The notes under the pieces were generated by a model. It made no database searches and had not been told where the DNA came from. It saw only the letters and a program-made list of their open reading frames with translations. 34,336 nt of DNA from an uncultured Oscillibacter sp. (GTDB lineage Bacteria; Bacillota; Clostridia; Oscillospirales; Oscillospiraceae): the NCBI GenBank assembly GCA_910583695.1, contig CAJTZL010000028.1, forward strand, positions 1 through 34,336, written 5' to 3'. The translations under genes were made by a program, and so were the position numbers. This document shows, in pieces, positions 14,918 to 22,324 of this stretch. How positions within the stretch are numbered: the first letter of the stretch is position 1; the number at the start of each line of letters is the position of its first letter.

Positions 14918-16020
14918 CACGCTTCCTCCTTTCCGGGAAGATGAAGCAGGCTCACCGCCAGCAGCACCGCGAAACCGATGACGACGGCGATCATGCCCGC
15001 CGTCCCAATGCCGCCCACCTGGTACACGCCGTCCGCCGCGCTGTCGGGGTTTCCCGCCAGGCCGAAGTTGTGGGCGGCCGCCGCTCCCGCCACCATGCCC
15101 AGCACCGTCACGGCGGCGTCGCCGTTGCCTTCTCCCGCCAGAATCAGCTGCCGCAGGGGACAGCCCCCCAGCAGGATGGAGCCCCAGCCCGCCAGGGCCA
15201 TACCCAGGAAGGACCAGAGATGCTGGCTGTGGGCCACGGGCTGGGAGAGCATGGAGAGGTTATAATTTCCTTGGATGAGATTTCCCACGGTGACAGTGAT
15301 CCAAATGGCCAGGAAACCCGCCAGAAGGGTGAAATCCCGGATCAAAAAGGCGTCCCGAATCCCTCCCGCCATACACAGGCGGCTCCTCTGGGCGAAAAAG
15401 CCCACCGCCAGCCCGGCGGCCAGGGAAATCAGCCTGAAAGCCCGCATGGACCCCGGCCCCTCCTCGGAGAACTTCAAAAGCCCCGGGGCCAGCAGAAGCA
15501 GGGCCAGCAGCCCCACCATCACGGCGGGCAGAATCAGCCCCTCTCCCCGCTTCACCGGATAGGCCCGGCCCAGGGAAAAACCTCTTTTCAAAAAGACCAC
15601 GCCCACCAAAATGCCTGCCAGAAAGCCCAGCAGGCCCGCCACGGCGGTCAGGTCCCCGCCGCCCAGGCGGATGACCATCCGCAGGGGGCAGCCCAGGAAG
15701 GCCAGCGCGCCAATCATTACAAACAGCCCCAGCACAAAGCGGCTGGCGGGGCAGGACCCCGCCCGGGCCTTGAACTCCCGGAAGGACAGGGCCGAGAGCA
15801 TGGCCCCCAGGACGATGCCGGGAATCTCCGGGCGGAGGTACTGAACCTTCCCCGCGCTGTGGAGGCCCAGGGCGCCGGCGATGTCCCGCTCAAAGCAGGC
15901 GATGCAGAAGCCCATGTTCTTGGGGTTCCCGGCGGCGGTCAAGATCAGCGCCGCCGCGCCCACCACGACCCCAGCCAGGATCATCCGGCCATAGCGGCGG
16001 GCAAAGGTGTTTTCTTTCAT
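14917..16020 (-). CDS. yedE: YeeE/YedE family membrane transporter (sulfur/selenium)
   Basis: The 367-residue protein has about nine or ten transmembrane helices. It shows the YeeE/YedE signature of cysteines placed inside membrane segments: GFCIACF near residue 40, a first GCPLR in FLGCPLRMVIRLGGGD, RLCMAGGIRD, and a second GCPLR in LGGCPLRQLILAGEGNGD. In YeeE these cysteines pass thiosulfate through the pore; YedE-type relatives sit in selenium loci. The start at 16020 follows GGAGGAA; an alternative 15 bases earlier lies within that site. It sits between the DUF3343 and TusA genes, so it likely imports a sulfur or selenium species handed to them. The choice of S or Se is inference. Confidence 0.88.
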   Translation of the reverse strand: MKENTFARRYGRMILAGVVVGAAALILTAAGNPKNMGFCIACFERDIAGALGLHSAGKVQYLRPEIPGIVLGAMLSALSFREFKARAGSCPASRFVLGLFVMIGALAFLGCPLRMVIRLGGGDLTAVAGLLGFLAGILVGVVFLKRGFSLGRAYPVKRGEGLILPAVMVGLLALLLLAPGLLKFSEEGPGSMRAFRLISLAAGLAVGFFAQRSRLCMAGGIRDAFLIRDFTLLAGFLAIWITVTVGNLIQGNYNLSMLSQPVAHSQHLWSFLGMALAGWGSILLGGCPLRQLILAGEGNGDAAVTVLGMVAGAAAAHNFGLAGNPDSAADGVYQVGGIGTAGMIAVVIGFAVLLAVSLLHLPGKEEA

Positions 16021-16040
16021 AAAGTTCCTCCTCAATCTGC

Positions 16041-16058
16041 TATTCTTCTTTTAGAATA
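16041..16058. promoter_or_regulatory. Operator-like dyad, copy 1 (before yedE)
   Basis: TATTCT-N6-AGAATA, in the 62-base gap between the DUF3343 stop and the yedE start. Copy 2 has the same arms and spacing, and both continue with AAC on the right. No convincing -35 box accompanies this copy. Confidence 0.6.
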
Positions 16059-16082
16059 ACGCTTTTTGAAAAAAAGGCCCCA

Positions 16083-16319
16083 TCAAAGGGTCAGCGCATG
16101 GAAGCCCGCTGCCTCGATGCCCGCCTCCCGGAAGCGGCGTTCCAGAATCTCCCGCAGCTCCGGCGGGGCGGACCAGGCCAGCCCGCAGTCGGAGGTAACG
16201 CTCCGGGGAACGGAGATCAGCTTCCCCTCCAGCCCCTCACAGCGGCAGAGGCGCTCCGCCGCCATAGCTCCGGCAGTGGTGTGGAAGGACACCACACAGC
16301 GCGGAATCCGCTGTCGCAT
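16083..16319 (-). CDS. DUF3343 protein, putative Se/S carrier
   Basis: The 78-residue protein starts MRQRIPRCVVSFHTTAGAMAAE, a typical DUF3343 opening (a strand, then FxTTxxAMxxE). It continues with SVPRSVTSDCGLAW, matching the family pattern IPxPRxxSxxCGxAI, whose cysteine is thought to carry sulfur or selenium. GGAGGGGG precedes the ATG at 16319; a longer frame crosses the promoter and is rejected. It is the first gene of the cassette with yedE and the TusA-like gene. The carrier role is a proposal from gene neighbourhoods, not from this sequence. Confidence 0.88.
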   Translation of the reverse strand: MRQRIPRCVVSFHTTAGAMAAERLCRCEGLEGKLISVPRSVTSDCGLAWSAPPELREILERRFREAGIEAAGFHALTL

Positions 16320-16335
16320 AAACCCCCTCCTCTTC

Positions 16336-16378
16336 GTTATTCTTTTGTAAGAATAACATATCTTTCCTCCGGCGGCAA
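16336..16378 (-). promoter_or_regulatory. Promoter of the DUF3343 gene with operator-like dyad, copy 2
   Basis: A perfect inverted repeat with 9-base arms GTTATTCTT (16336-16357, 4-base loop) contains TATTCT-N6-AGAATA. On the minus strand its upstream arm supplies the -10 TATTCT (16350-16355), with a 17-base spacer and -35 TTGCCG (16373-16378). A bound protein would cover the -10 box. Confidence 0.65.
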
Positions 16379-16621
16379 GCCCCTTTTTCAGAAAGGTCAA
16401 CCTATCTTTGTTTTTTTACACTTCAGCCAAATGCAGTCCCCTTTTTCAGTTGGAATCACCAGGTATTTCGTGCCTCTCTCCATCCGCGCCGCATAATCCC
16501 CGCTCCTTTGGGAATCCTTTTCCAGGGAAGCAATGCCAGTCGTTTCAGGCGGTTTGGAAAAGAGATGCTTTATTATCAAAAATTCACAATGGCCCTTTCA
16601 AATTGTTGTTTGAAATGATGA
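16379..16621. other. Non-coding stretch without recognised features
   Basis: This AT-richer section of the 427-bp gap between the DUF3343 gene and gap holds no gene I can support. A 60-codon minus-strand frame is present but starts with TTG and has no ribosome site or family similarity. Confidence 0.5.
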
Positions 16622-16650
16622 TTGCCAAAAACTTCACGCTGTGATACTAT
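16622..16650 (+). promoter_or_regulatory. Promoter of gap
   Basis: TTGCCA (16622-16627), 17 bases, TACTAT (16645-16650). The start near 16657 gives a leader of about 90 bases that holds a direct repeat and a palindrome. Confidence 0.6.
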
Positions 16651-16673
16651 GATTTCTGGAAAAGACCTAAACA

Positions 16674-16720
16674 AATCGTTTACGCAATCGTTTATATGGC
16701 ATTCCGGTACAATTTGTACC
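16674..16720. repeat. Direct repeat and palindrome in the gap leader
   Basis: AATCGTTTA occurs twice, at 16674-16682 and 16686-16694, with a 12-base period. A perfect 15-base palindrome, GGTACAATTTGTACC, follows at 16706-16720. Both lie between the promoter and the gap ribosome site. They look like protein-binding sites for a glycolytic or redox regulator but match no operator I know (not the CggR or Rex consensus). Confidence 0.6.
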
Positions 16721-16746
16721 CAAAATTCGAAAGGAGTTCCTGTATT

Positions 16747-17760
16747 ATGAAAGCGAAAATCGGCATCAATGGTTTTGGCCGCATCGGCCGCATCGTGTTC
16801 CGCGCCGCCCTGAAGCGCGACGACGTCGAGGTCGTCGGCCTGAACGACCCCTTCATGAATCCCGAGTATATGGCCTACATGCTGAAGTATGACAGCGTGC
16901 ACGGCAAGTTCCCCGGCGAAGTCTCCTACACCGCCGACGCCCTGGTGGTGGACGGCAAGGAGTTCAAGGTCTTCACCGCCAAGGAAGTCGGCGACATTCC
17001 CTGGGCTTCCGTGGGTGCCGAGTATATCTGCGAGTGCACCGGCCAGCACCTGGAAAAGAGCAAGTGCGAAGGCCACATCAAAGCCGGAGCCAAGCACGTC
17101 ATCATGGGCGCCCCCTCCAAGGACGACACCCCGATGTTTGTTATGGGCGTGAACAACTCCAAATACACCTCCGACATGACCTATGTCTCCAACGCCTCCT
17201 GCACCACCAACTGCCTGGCCCCCATCGCCAAGGTCCTGAACGAGAAGTTCGGCATTGTCGAGGGTCTGATGACCACCGTGCACTCCGTCACCCCCACCCA
17301 GAAGCTGCTGGACGGCGCTTCCATGAAGGACTGGCGGGGCGGCCGCGCGGCCACCGGCAACATCATCCCCTCCTCCACCGGCGCGGCCAAGGCCGTGGGC
17401 AAGGTCATCCCCGAGCTGAACGGCAAGCTGACCGGCATCTCCATGCGCGTTCCCACCCTGGACGTGTCCGTGGTGGACCTGACCGCCCGTCTGGAGAAGC
17501 CCGCCACCTATGAGGACATCTGCAAGGCCATGAAGGAAGCCAGCGAGGGCGAGCTGAAGGGCGTCCTGGGCTATACCGACGAGGATGTGGTCTCCAGCGA
17601 CTTCCTGGGCGACTCCCGCACCTCCATCTTCGACAAGAAGGCCGGCCTCTCCCTGACCGATAACTTTGTCAAGGTCGTCTCCTGGTACGACAACGAGTGC
17701 GGCTACGCCAACAAAATGGTGGAACTGATCGCCTATATGTTCTCCGTGGACAACAAGTAA
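16747..17760 (+). CDS. gap: Glyceraldehyde-3-phosphate dehydrogenase
   Basis: The 337-residue enzyme oxidises glyceraldehyde-3-phosphate with NAD and phosphate in glycolysis. The Rossmann start is KIGINGFGRIGR, and the catalytic cysteine is in SNASCTTNCLAP at about residue 151. The phosphate-site threonines and WRGGRAATGNIIPSSTGAAKAVG are intact, and the end has SWYDNECGYANKMVEL. The start at 16747 has AAAGGAG with a 10-base spacer; a longer frame crosses the palindrome and is rejected. It is transcribed alone, with its own promoter and terminator; no pgk or tpi gene follows. Codon use is strongly biased to C-ending codons, as in highly expressed genes. Confidence 0.97.
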   Translation: MKAKIGINGFGRIGRIVFRAALKRDDVEVVGLNDPFMNPEYMAYMLKYDSVHGKFPGEVSYTADALVVDGKEFKVFTAKEVGDIPWASVGAEYICECTGQHLEKSKCEGHIKAGAKHVIMGAPSKDDTPMFVMGVNNSKYTSDMTYVSNASCTTNCLAPIAKVLNEKFGIVEGLMTTVHSVTPTQKLLDGASMKDWRGGRAATGNIIPSSTGAAKAVGKVIPELNGKLTGISMRVPTLDVSVVDLTARLEKPATYEDICKAMKEASEGELKGVLGYTDEDVVSSDFLGDSRTSIFDKKAGLSLTDNFVKVVSWYDNECGYANKMVELIAYMFSVDNK

Positions 17761-17783
17761 GATTCGTCTTCCGACAGGTCTTC

Positions 17784-17819
17784 AAGGCCCCGCCGCTCTC
17801 AGAGCGACGGGGCCTTTTT
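17784..17819 (+). terminator. Terminator of gap
   Basis: A long stem (AAGGCCCCG and CGCTCT arms with one mismatch) ends in TTTTT, 24 bases after the stop. Confidence 0.9.
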
Positions 17820-17833
17820 CACCGGGGCTTCCC

Positions 17834-17862
17834 TTGCGGGGGATGTCGGAATCTGGTATAAT
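17834..17862 (+). promoter_or_regulatory. Orphan plus-strand promoter
   Basis: TTGCGG (17834-17839), 17 bases, perfect TATAAT (17857-17862). No protein gene follows within a sensible distance; the next thing downstream is a strong hairpin. Confidence 0.65.
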
Positions 17863-17868
17863 GCTACG

Positions 17869-17965
17869 CTGCCCTTCTCCAATCTGGCTTGATGGACATC
17901 GCAGGGGCAGATGAGCACAAACGGACCCCCGGAGAGTCACCCCTCTCCGGGGGTCCGCTTTCGCG
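17869..17965 (+). ncRNA. Candidate small RNA, about 95 bases
   Basis: From the start predicted by the orphan promoter, the transcript would form an outer stem CTGCCC (17869-17874) with GGGCAG (17905-17910). It would then end at a perfect 15-base hairpin, 17922-17957. The U-tract is poor (CTTTCG), so termination is uncertain on this strand. There is no ORF with a ribosome site. It does not resemble tRNA, 6S, tmRNA or RNase P RNA as far as I can see. The position between gap and the SRP RNA is unassigned. Confidence 0.4.
17922..17957. terminator. Strong shared hairpin between convergent promoters
   Basis: A perfect 15-base stem (CGGACCCCCGGAGAG and complement) with a 6-base loop. On the minus strand it is followed by TTTGTG, on the plus strand by CTTTCG. 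It can stop the transcripts of the promoters at 17834 and 18035. Confidence 0.7.
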
Positions 17966-18005
17966 TAAATGTTATGGAGCTCCTGACCAGCTTCCGCTGC
18001 TGGTT

Positions 18006-18035
18006 ATTATACCACAGCCCTCTCAGCATATGCAA
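18006..18035 (-). promoter_or_regulatory. Orphan minus-strand promoter
   Basis: On the minus strand TTGCAT (18030-18035), 18 bases, perfect TATAAT (18006-18011). It points toward the shared hairpin and would make an RNA of about 80 bases. A short dyad (ACCAGC at 17986-17991 and GCTGGT at 17999-18004) spans the predicted start. Confidence 0.5.
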
Positions 18036-18069
18036 GCAGTAATTTTTTTATACCACCCGAAATTTTCTG

Positions 18070-18098
18070 TTGCCATTTGGGAAAGAATATAGTAGAAT
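18070..18098 (+). promoter_or_regulatory. Promoter of the SRP RNA
   Basis: TTGCCA (18070-18075), 17 bases, TAGAAT (18093-18098). It places the start near 18105, at the base of the SRP RNA helix. Confidence 0.75.
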
Positions 18099-18105
18099 AA
18101 CAAAA

Positions 18106-18255
18106 GCAGTCCTCCGCAGGCAGCTGCGGAGCCGGTCTCGCGCAATGAAGCTCTGCGAACCATGTCAGGCGGGGAACCGAGCAGCATTAAGCGGAATGTT
18201 TCATGTGCCGCGAGGCAACCGGCTCCGCAGCTGCGTGGGGAGGACTCCCTTTTCT
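18106..18255 (+). ncRNA. ffs: Signal recognition particle RNA, small bacterial type
   Basis: The RNA folds back on itself. AGTCCTCC (18108-18115) pairs with GGAGGACT (18239-18246), and GCAGCTGCGGAGCCGG with a matching stretch near 18219-18234. The apex has the universal SRP core: ACCATGTCAGG, then a CGG-GGAA-CCG tetraloop hairpin (GGAA at 18173-18176), then AGCAGCATTAAG. This is the Ffh-binding site. The length of about 145 bases and single long hairpin indicate no Alu domain, unlike the longer Bacillus scRNA. A TTTTCTTTT tract follows. It lies just before dnaX, as scr does in Bacillus. Confidence 0.95.
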
Positions 18256-18328
18256 TTTGCGAACAGAATTTGAATGCCCTGCCGGGCCATTGAAACGCTC
18301 CCGCGGGGAGAAAGGAGGGGGACCGGCC

Positions 18329-20053
18329 GTGTATCAGGCCCTCTATCGAAAATGGCGGCCCAAGGCCTTTGCCGACGTCATCGGCCAGGAGCATATCACC
18401 GAAACCCTCCGCCGTCAGGTGTCCGAGGGACGGACCTCCCATGCCTACCTCTTCACAGGTACCCGGGGCACCGGGAAAACCACCTGCGCCAAGATTCTGG
18501 CCAAGGCCGTCAACTGCGAAGCGCCCCGGGAGGGGGACCCCTGCGGGAAGTGCCCCTCCTGCGTGGGAATCGACAGCGGCGGCTTCCTGGACGTGCTGGA
18601 GCTGGACGCCGCCTCCAACAACGGCGTGGATCAGGTCCGGGCCCTCCGGGACGAAGCGGTTTACTCCCCCGCCAACGTCCGCAAGCGGGTTTATATCGTG
18701 GACGAGGTCCACATGCTCTCCACCGCCGCCTTCAACGCCCTTTTGAAAATCCTGGAGGAGCCGCCGGAGCACCTGATGTTCATTCTGGCCACCACAGAGC
18801 TCCACAAGGTCCCGGCCACCATCCTCTCCCGCTGCCAGCGCTTCTCCTTCCGGCGCATCCGCCCGGAGGACGTGGCAAGGCGTCTGCGCTATGTGGCAGA
18901 GCAGGAGGCCATTGATCTCCGGCCCGACGGGGCGGAGATCCTCAGCCGCCTGGCGGACGGGGCCCTGCGGGACGGGCTGAGCCTGCTGGACCAGTGCGCC
19001 GCCGCCGGGGGGACCATTGACGCCGCCGCGGTGCTGGACGTGCTGGGGCTGGCGGGAAATCTCCAGACCGCCCGGCTGATGGAGCTGATTTTAAGCCGGG
19101 ACGCCCAGGGGGCCCTCCTCCTGCTGGACGAGCTCTACAAGGGCGGCAAGGACCTGGGGGCGGTGCTCTCGGAGCTCTCCACCCTCACAAGGGACCTGCT
19201 GCTGCAAAAAACCGCCCCCAAGGGCGGCGCGGCCCTGCTCTCCGGCGGCTTTGACGCCGCGGCTCTGGAGCGCCTGGGCCAGGGCGTGCCCGCCGGGCGC
19301 TTTCTGCATCTGGCCGCCACCCTGCAAAGGGCCTCGGCGGAGCTGTACGCCAGCGTCAACCGCCGCCTGGACACGGAGCTCTGCCTCCTGCGCCTTTGCG
19401 ACGAGAGCCTTTCCGGAGACCTGACGGCCCTGGAGGCCCGCATCCGCCGCCTGGAGGACAACCAGTCCGCCCGGGCAGAGCTGGCCCGGCGCCCTGCCGC
19501 CGCCCCGCCGCCAAAACCATCCCCGGCGCCCCCGGAGGACGTTCCCCCCGGGCCGCCGGAGGAAGGCCCGCCTCCCTGGGACGAGCCCCCCCTGCCGGAG
19601 GAGCCGCCCCCCATGGAGGAGCCGGGACAGCGGGTCTACGACCTTCCGGAGGAACCCCCTCCCCAGGCCCCGAAGGCGGCCCCGCCTCCGGCGGTCCCTG
19701 CCGCCGAAGCGCCTCCCCCCGTCCCCGGGCGGGCATTGGACGGCGGCTGGTGGCGGACCCTGGCGGAGAACTGCAAGGGCCGCCTCCCCCCCATGTACCG
19801 GCCCTTCCTGAGCATGTGCTCCGGCTTTCTGGAGGGAGACCTGCTGACGGTCTGCGCCCCCGACGACCTGACCCTGGGCCGCCTGGACAACGACCGGGTC
19901 CGGGAGGCCCTTACCCAGGAGGCGGAAGCCCTGGCGGGGGGGCCGGTGCGGCTGATGCTCCGCACGGGGGAGCCGCCCAGATCCTCCCCGGAGGAGAACC
20001 TGAAAAACCTGCTGGCCTTCGGGCGGCAGTTTGACAACATTGAAATCAAATAG
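18329..20053 (+). CDS. dnaX: DNA polymerase III gamma/tau subunit
   Basis: The 574-residue protein is the clamp-loader ATPase. It starts with a GTG (VYQALYRKWRP), with AAAGGAGG 10 bases upstream; a longer frame runs into the SRP RNA and is rejected. Walker A is GTRGTGKTT (44-52), the zinc ligands include C63, C72, C75 and C78, Walker B is VYIVDEVHML, and the sensor/finger is LSRCQRF. Domain III follows to about residue 385. A linker of about 85 residues made mostly of Pro, Glu and Ala then leads to a C-terminal tau-type domain. No A-rich frameshift site is seen where a gamma form would end. It is followed 19 bases later by ybaB. Confidence 0.96.
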   Translation: MYQALYRKWRPKAFADVIGQEHITETLRRQVSEGRTSHAYLFTGTRGTGKTTCAKILAKAVNCEAPREGDPCGKCPSCVGIDSGGFLDVLELDAASNNGVDQVRALRDEAVYSPANVRKRVYIVDEVHMLSTAAFNALLKILEEPPEHLMFILATTELHKVPATILSRCQRFSFRRIRPEDVARRLRYVAEQEAIDLRPDGAEILSRLADGALRDGLSLLDQCAAAGGTIDAAAVLDVLGLAGNLQTARLMELILSRDAQGALLLLDELYKGGKDLGAVLSELSTLTRDLLLQKTAPKGGAALLSGGFDAAALERLGQGVPAGRFLHLAATLQRASAELYASVNRRLDTELCLLRLCDESLSGDLTALEARIRRLEDNQSARAELARRPAAAPPPKPSPAPPEDVPPGPPEEGPPPWDEPPLPEEPPPMEEPGQRVYDLPEEPPPQAPKAAPPPAVPAAEAPPPVPGRALDGGWWRTLAENCKGRLPPMYRPFLSMCSGFLEGDLLTVCAPDDLTLGRLDNDRVREALTQEAEALAGGPVRLMLRTGEPPRSSPEENLKNLLAFGRQFDNIEIK

Positions 20054-20072
20054 ACAAAAGGAGAAGATCACC

Positions 20073-20441
20073 ATGGGATACAGCGCCCGCCGCGGATTCA
20101 CCAGCGGCAATATGAAGGCCACCGGCGCACAGCGTCAGGCCGCCGTCCAACAGCAGATCGCCCAGATGCAGGAGGCCATGAACGCCGCCCAGACGGAGGT
20201 GGAAAACCGCTCCTTCACCGCCAGCGTCGGCGGCGGCGCGGTGGAAGCCGTGGCCAGCGGCAAGAAGGAGCTGACGGCCCTCACCATCAAGCCGGAGGCC
20301 GTGGACCCGGAGGATGTGGAGATGCTCCAGGATCTGGTGGTCTCCGCCGTCAACGAGGCCCTGCGTCAGGCCGGAGACGCCATGGACAAGGCCATGGACA
20401 GCATCACCGGCGGGCTGAACCTGGGAAACCTGGGCATTTGA
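20073..20441 (+). CDS. ybaB: YbaB/EbfC family nucleoid-associated protein
   Basis: The 122-residue protein is the small dimeric DNA-binding protein encoded after dnaX in most bacteria (yaaK in Bacillus). The family core reads AQMQEAMNAAQTEVENRSFTASVGGGAVEAVASGKKELTAL (shown here only as a reading guide from about residue 33), then IKPEAVDPEDVEMLQDLVVSAVNEAL. The N-terminus is slightly longer than usual, with a Gly/Ser/Arg-rich opening. AAGGAG lies 9 bases before the ATG. The usual next gene, recR, is absent; a terminator follows directly. Confidence 0.93.
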   Translation: MGYSARRGFTSGNMKATGAQRQAAVQQQIAQMQEAMNAAQTEVENRSFTASVGGGAVEAVASGKKELTALTIKPEAVDPEDVEMLQDLVVSAVNEALRQAGDAMDKAMDSITGGLNLGNLGI

Positions 20442-20444
20442 TGG

Positions 20445-20477
20445 AAGGGCGGGACCGTGACGGTCCCGCCCTTTTTT
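20445..20477 (+). terminator. Terminator of the dnaX-ybaB operon
   Basis: A perfect 13-base stem (AAGGGCGGGACCG and complement, TGA loop) followed by TTTTTT, starting 4 bases after the ybaB stop. Confidence 0.95.
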
Positions 20478-20489
20478 ACAGGAGGTTTT

Positions 20490-22256
20490 ATGAAACGAAT
20501 GAAACGCCTTTGGGCGGCGGTCCTGGCCCTGGTCCTGCTGGCGGGCTGCGCCCCCGGACGGACGGAGCCCCTGCCCTACCCGGAGCCCGCCGCCTCCGAG
20601 CCGGGGAAGACCATCGCCTATGTCCCCCTGGACGACCGGCCGGACAATGTGGAGCGGGTGGTGTATCTGGCGGAGTCCCTGGGGTATGCCCTGAATATGC
20701 CGGAAACGGTCCTCTACCGAACGGCCCTGGACCACCAGCCGAAAAACTTTGACAGCCTCCAGCGGGGGGAGCCCTGGTCCCTGTTCACCTGGGTGCTGGA
20801 GCAGGAGGCGGCAGGGTGCGACCGCTATATTCTCTCCCTGGACCAGCTGCACTCCGGGGGGCTGGTGGCCTCCCGGTCTATGACCGGGTACGACATCGAG
20901 CTTCCCGGCGGCGGAACCGTTCAGGTACACTCCATGCTGGAGCAACTTTTGACGGCCCTCTCCGCCGACGAAAACAATGTGGTCTGGCTTTTGGACTCCG
21001 TCATGCGGCTGGCCCCCACCGTGGGCTACGAGGGCGGGACCCTGGAGGACTACAATGCCATCCGGGCCTTCGGGGCCCTGCCCCGGCGGACACTGGAGGG
21101 GAAGGCGCTGAATCTGGAGGACATTAGCGAGAGTTATTGGTGGGGACCCAATGGGGAAAGCCTCCGTTCGCAGACAAAGGAGGACAGCACCTATGAGACC
21201 GCACTCCGGCACGTGCGCTCCCGGGAGCGGAAAATGGTACTCTCTTATGTGGTGCAGAATACGCTGCGCAAACCCGGCTATGAGAACTCCCGGCTGTTAA
21301 TCGGCATCGACGACTCCTCCTTGGAGGACTGCATCCAAAAGAACGAAATCGCTTTTCTCCGGCAGGGCCTTCGGACCGGGGAGGACGGGCGGCAATGGGA
21401 CTGGCTCCTCTCCGGGGTGGACGATCTGGCCTTTAAGGCCGTAGCCCGGCTGTATCTGGACGAGGTGGGCTGGACAGGGGCGCGGACGACGGTCACTTAC
21501 CTCGGCGGCACCGAGGACCGGCCCGCCTGTGAGTACGACTTCCAGCCCCTGACAGAAATCATGGAAGAACACCTGGCCTTCTTCGATTTGCTGGAGGCCG
21601 ACGCCGCGGAACTGCAAATTCTGGTACTGACCCAGCCGGAGGACCCGGACCAAATGAGCGTTTACCGCAAACATCTCATAGAGGCCCTGCGGGACTACAG
21701 GAAGGCCCGGCGGCCCACCATCCTCATCGACGCCAGCAACGGGACCTACGGCACGGCGGTCTATGAGGCGCTGACCAAGGACACGGAACTGGGATATCTC
21801 ACCGCTTACTCCGGCATGCTGGACATGGCCATTGTCACCGGCACCGCCCTGAGCCACGGCGCGGCCCGCTACGCCATACTGAAAAACGGCGAGAACACGG
21901 ACGCCATGGACCGGGCCTGGGCCAGGACCCTGGCGGACAGCATTCTCAAAGACTTTTGCTACAAGGGCGTAGTTCGGAACGACCTGCTGGCCCATATCCG
22001 AAACGATCTGGGCGGGGACCCCAATAACTTCTGGTCCCCGGAGCTGGACCGGGCGGAGCTGCTCCAGCGCCTGGAGAAGGGCATGGAGAAGGAGACAGCC
22101 CCCGTCATCCGCAATCTGGAGCGAAGCTCCTTCCTCTTCTCCATCTCTCCTGATGAAGAGCGGCATTGGGGCGGCATCGCCCTGGAGAACTACCGCTTCC
22201 CCTGGGACCGGGCCTTTGAGATCGGCATGGACATCCGGCTGGGAGCGCTCCAATAG
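20490..22256 (+). CDS. DUF4127 family lipoprotein
   Basis: The 588-residue protein has a lipoprotein signal: a KRMKR start, a hydrophobic core and the lipobox LAGC with Cys20. The mature part matches DUF4127, with the opening IAYVPLDDRPDN and the later DQLHSGGLVASR and DASNGTYGTAVYEAL stretches. The family has no assigned activity; conserved Asp, His and Arg residues near the start suggest a hydrolase. AGGAGG is 4 bases before the ATG at 20490. It begins right after the terminator of dnaX-ybaB with no clear promoter in that short gap, so some read-through or a hidden promoter is implied. It ends at a bidirectional terminator. Confidence 0.85.
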   Translation: MKRMKRLWAAVLALVLLAGCAPGRTEPLPYPEPAASEPGKTIAYVPLDDRPDNVERVVYLAESLGYALNMPETVLYRTALDHQPKNFDSLQRGEPWSLFTWVLEQEAAGCDRYILSLDQLHSGGLVASRSMTGYDIELPGGGTVQVHSMLEQLLTALSADENNVVWLLDSVMRLAPTVGYEGGTLEDYNAIRAFGALPRRTLEGKALNLEDISESYWWGPNGESLRSQTKEDSTYETALRHVRSRERKMVLSYVVQNTLRKPGYENSRLLIGIDDSSLEDCIQKNEIAFLRQGLRTGEDGRQWDWLLSGVDDLAFKAVARLYLDEVGWTGARTTVTYLGGTEDRPACEYDFQPLTEIMEEHLAFFDLLEADAAELQILVLTQPEDPDQMSVYRKHLIEALRDYRKARRPTILIDASNGTYGTAVYEALTKDTELGYLTAYSGMLDMAIVTGTALSHGAARYAILKNGENTDAMDRAWARTLADSILKDFCYKGVVRNDLLAHIRNDLGGDPNNFWSPELDRAELLQRLEKGMEKETAPVIRNLERSSFLFSISPDEERHWGGIALENYRFPWDRAFEIGMDIRLGALQ

Positions 22257-22264
22257 CAAGCCGC

Positions 22265-22299
22265 AAAAAAGCCCGCCGTCCAACGGACGGCGGGCCTTT
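22265..22299. terminator. Bidirectional terminator between convergent genes
   Basis: An 11-base GC-rich stem (GCCCGCCGTCC and complement, AAC loop at 22282-22284). On the minus strand it is followed by TTTTTT, on the plus strand by CTTTC. Confidence 0.9.
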
Positions 22300-22324
22300 C
22301 ACATTCATGCTACAGGGATGCGCC

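Noticed and set aside
16397..16579. 60-codon minus-strand frame ending with a short Cys/Lys-rich stretch that recalls cysteine-rich KTR proteins
   Set aside because: It starts with TTG, has no ribosome site, lacks the CPxCGNKTR core, and the resemblance is only a few residues.
17861..18092. Short plus-strand frames in the gap between gap and the SRP RNA
   Set aside because: They start at the promoter -10 box or at non-ATG codons, have no ribosome site and cross a strong hairpin.
19201..19215. A-run in dnaX as a programmed frameshift site
   Set aside because: It lies in the middle of domain III, is not of the AAAAAAG type with a stem behind it, and would not give a gamma-like product.
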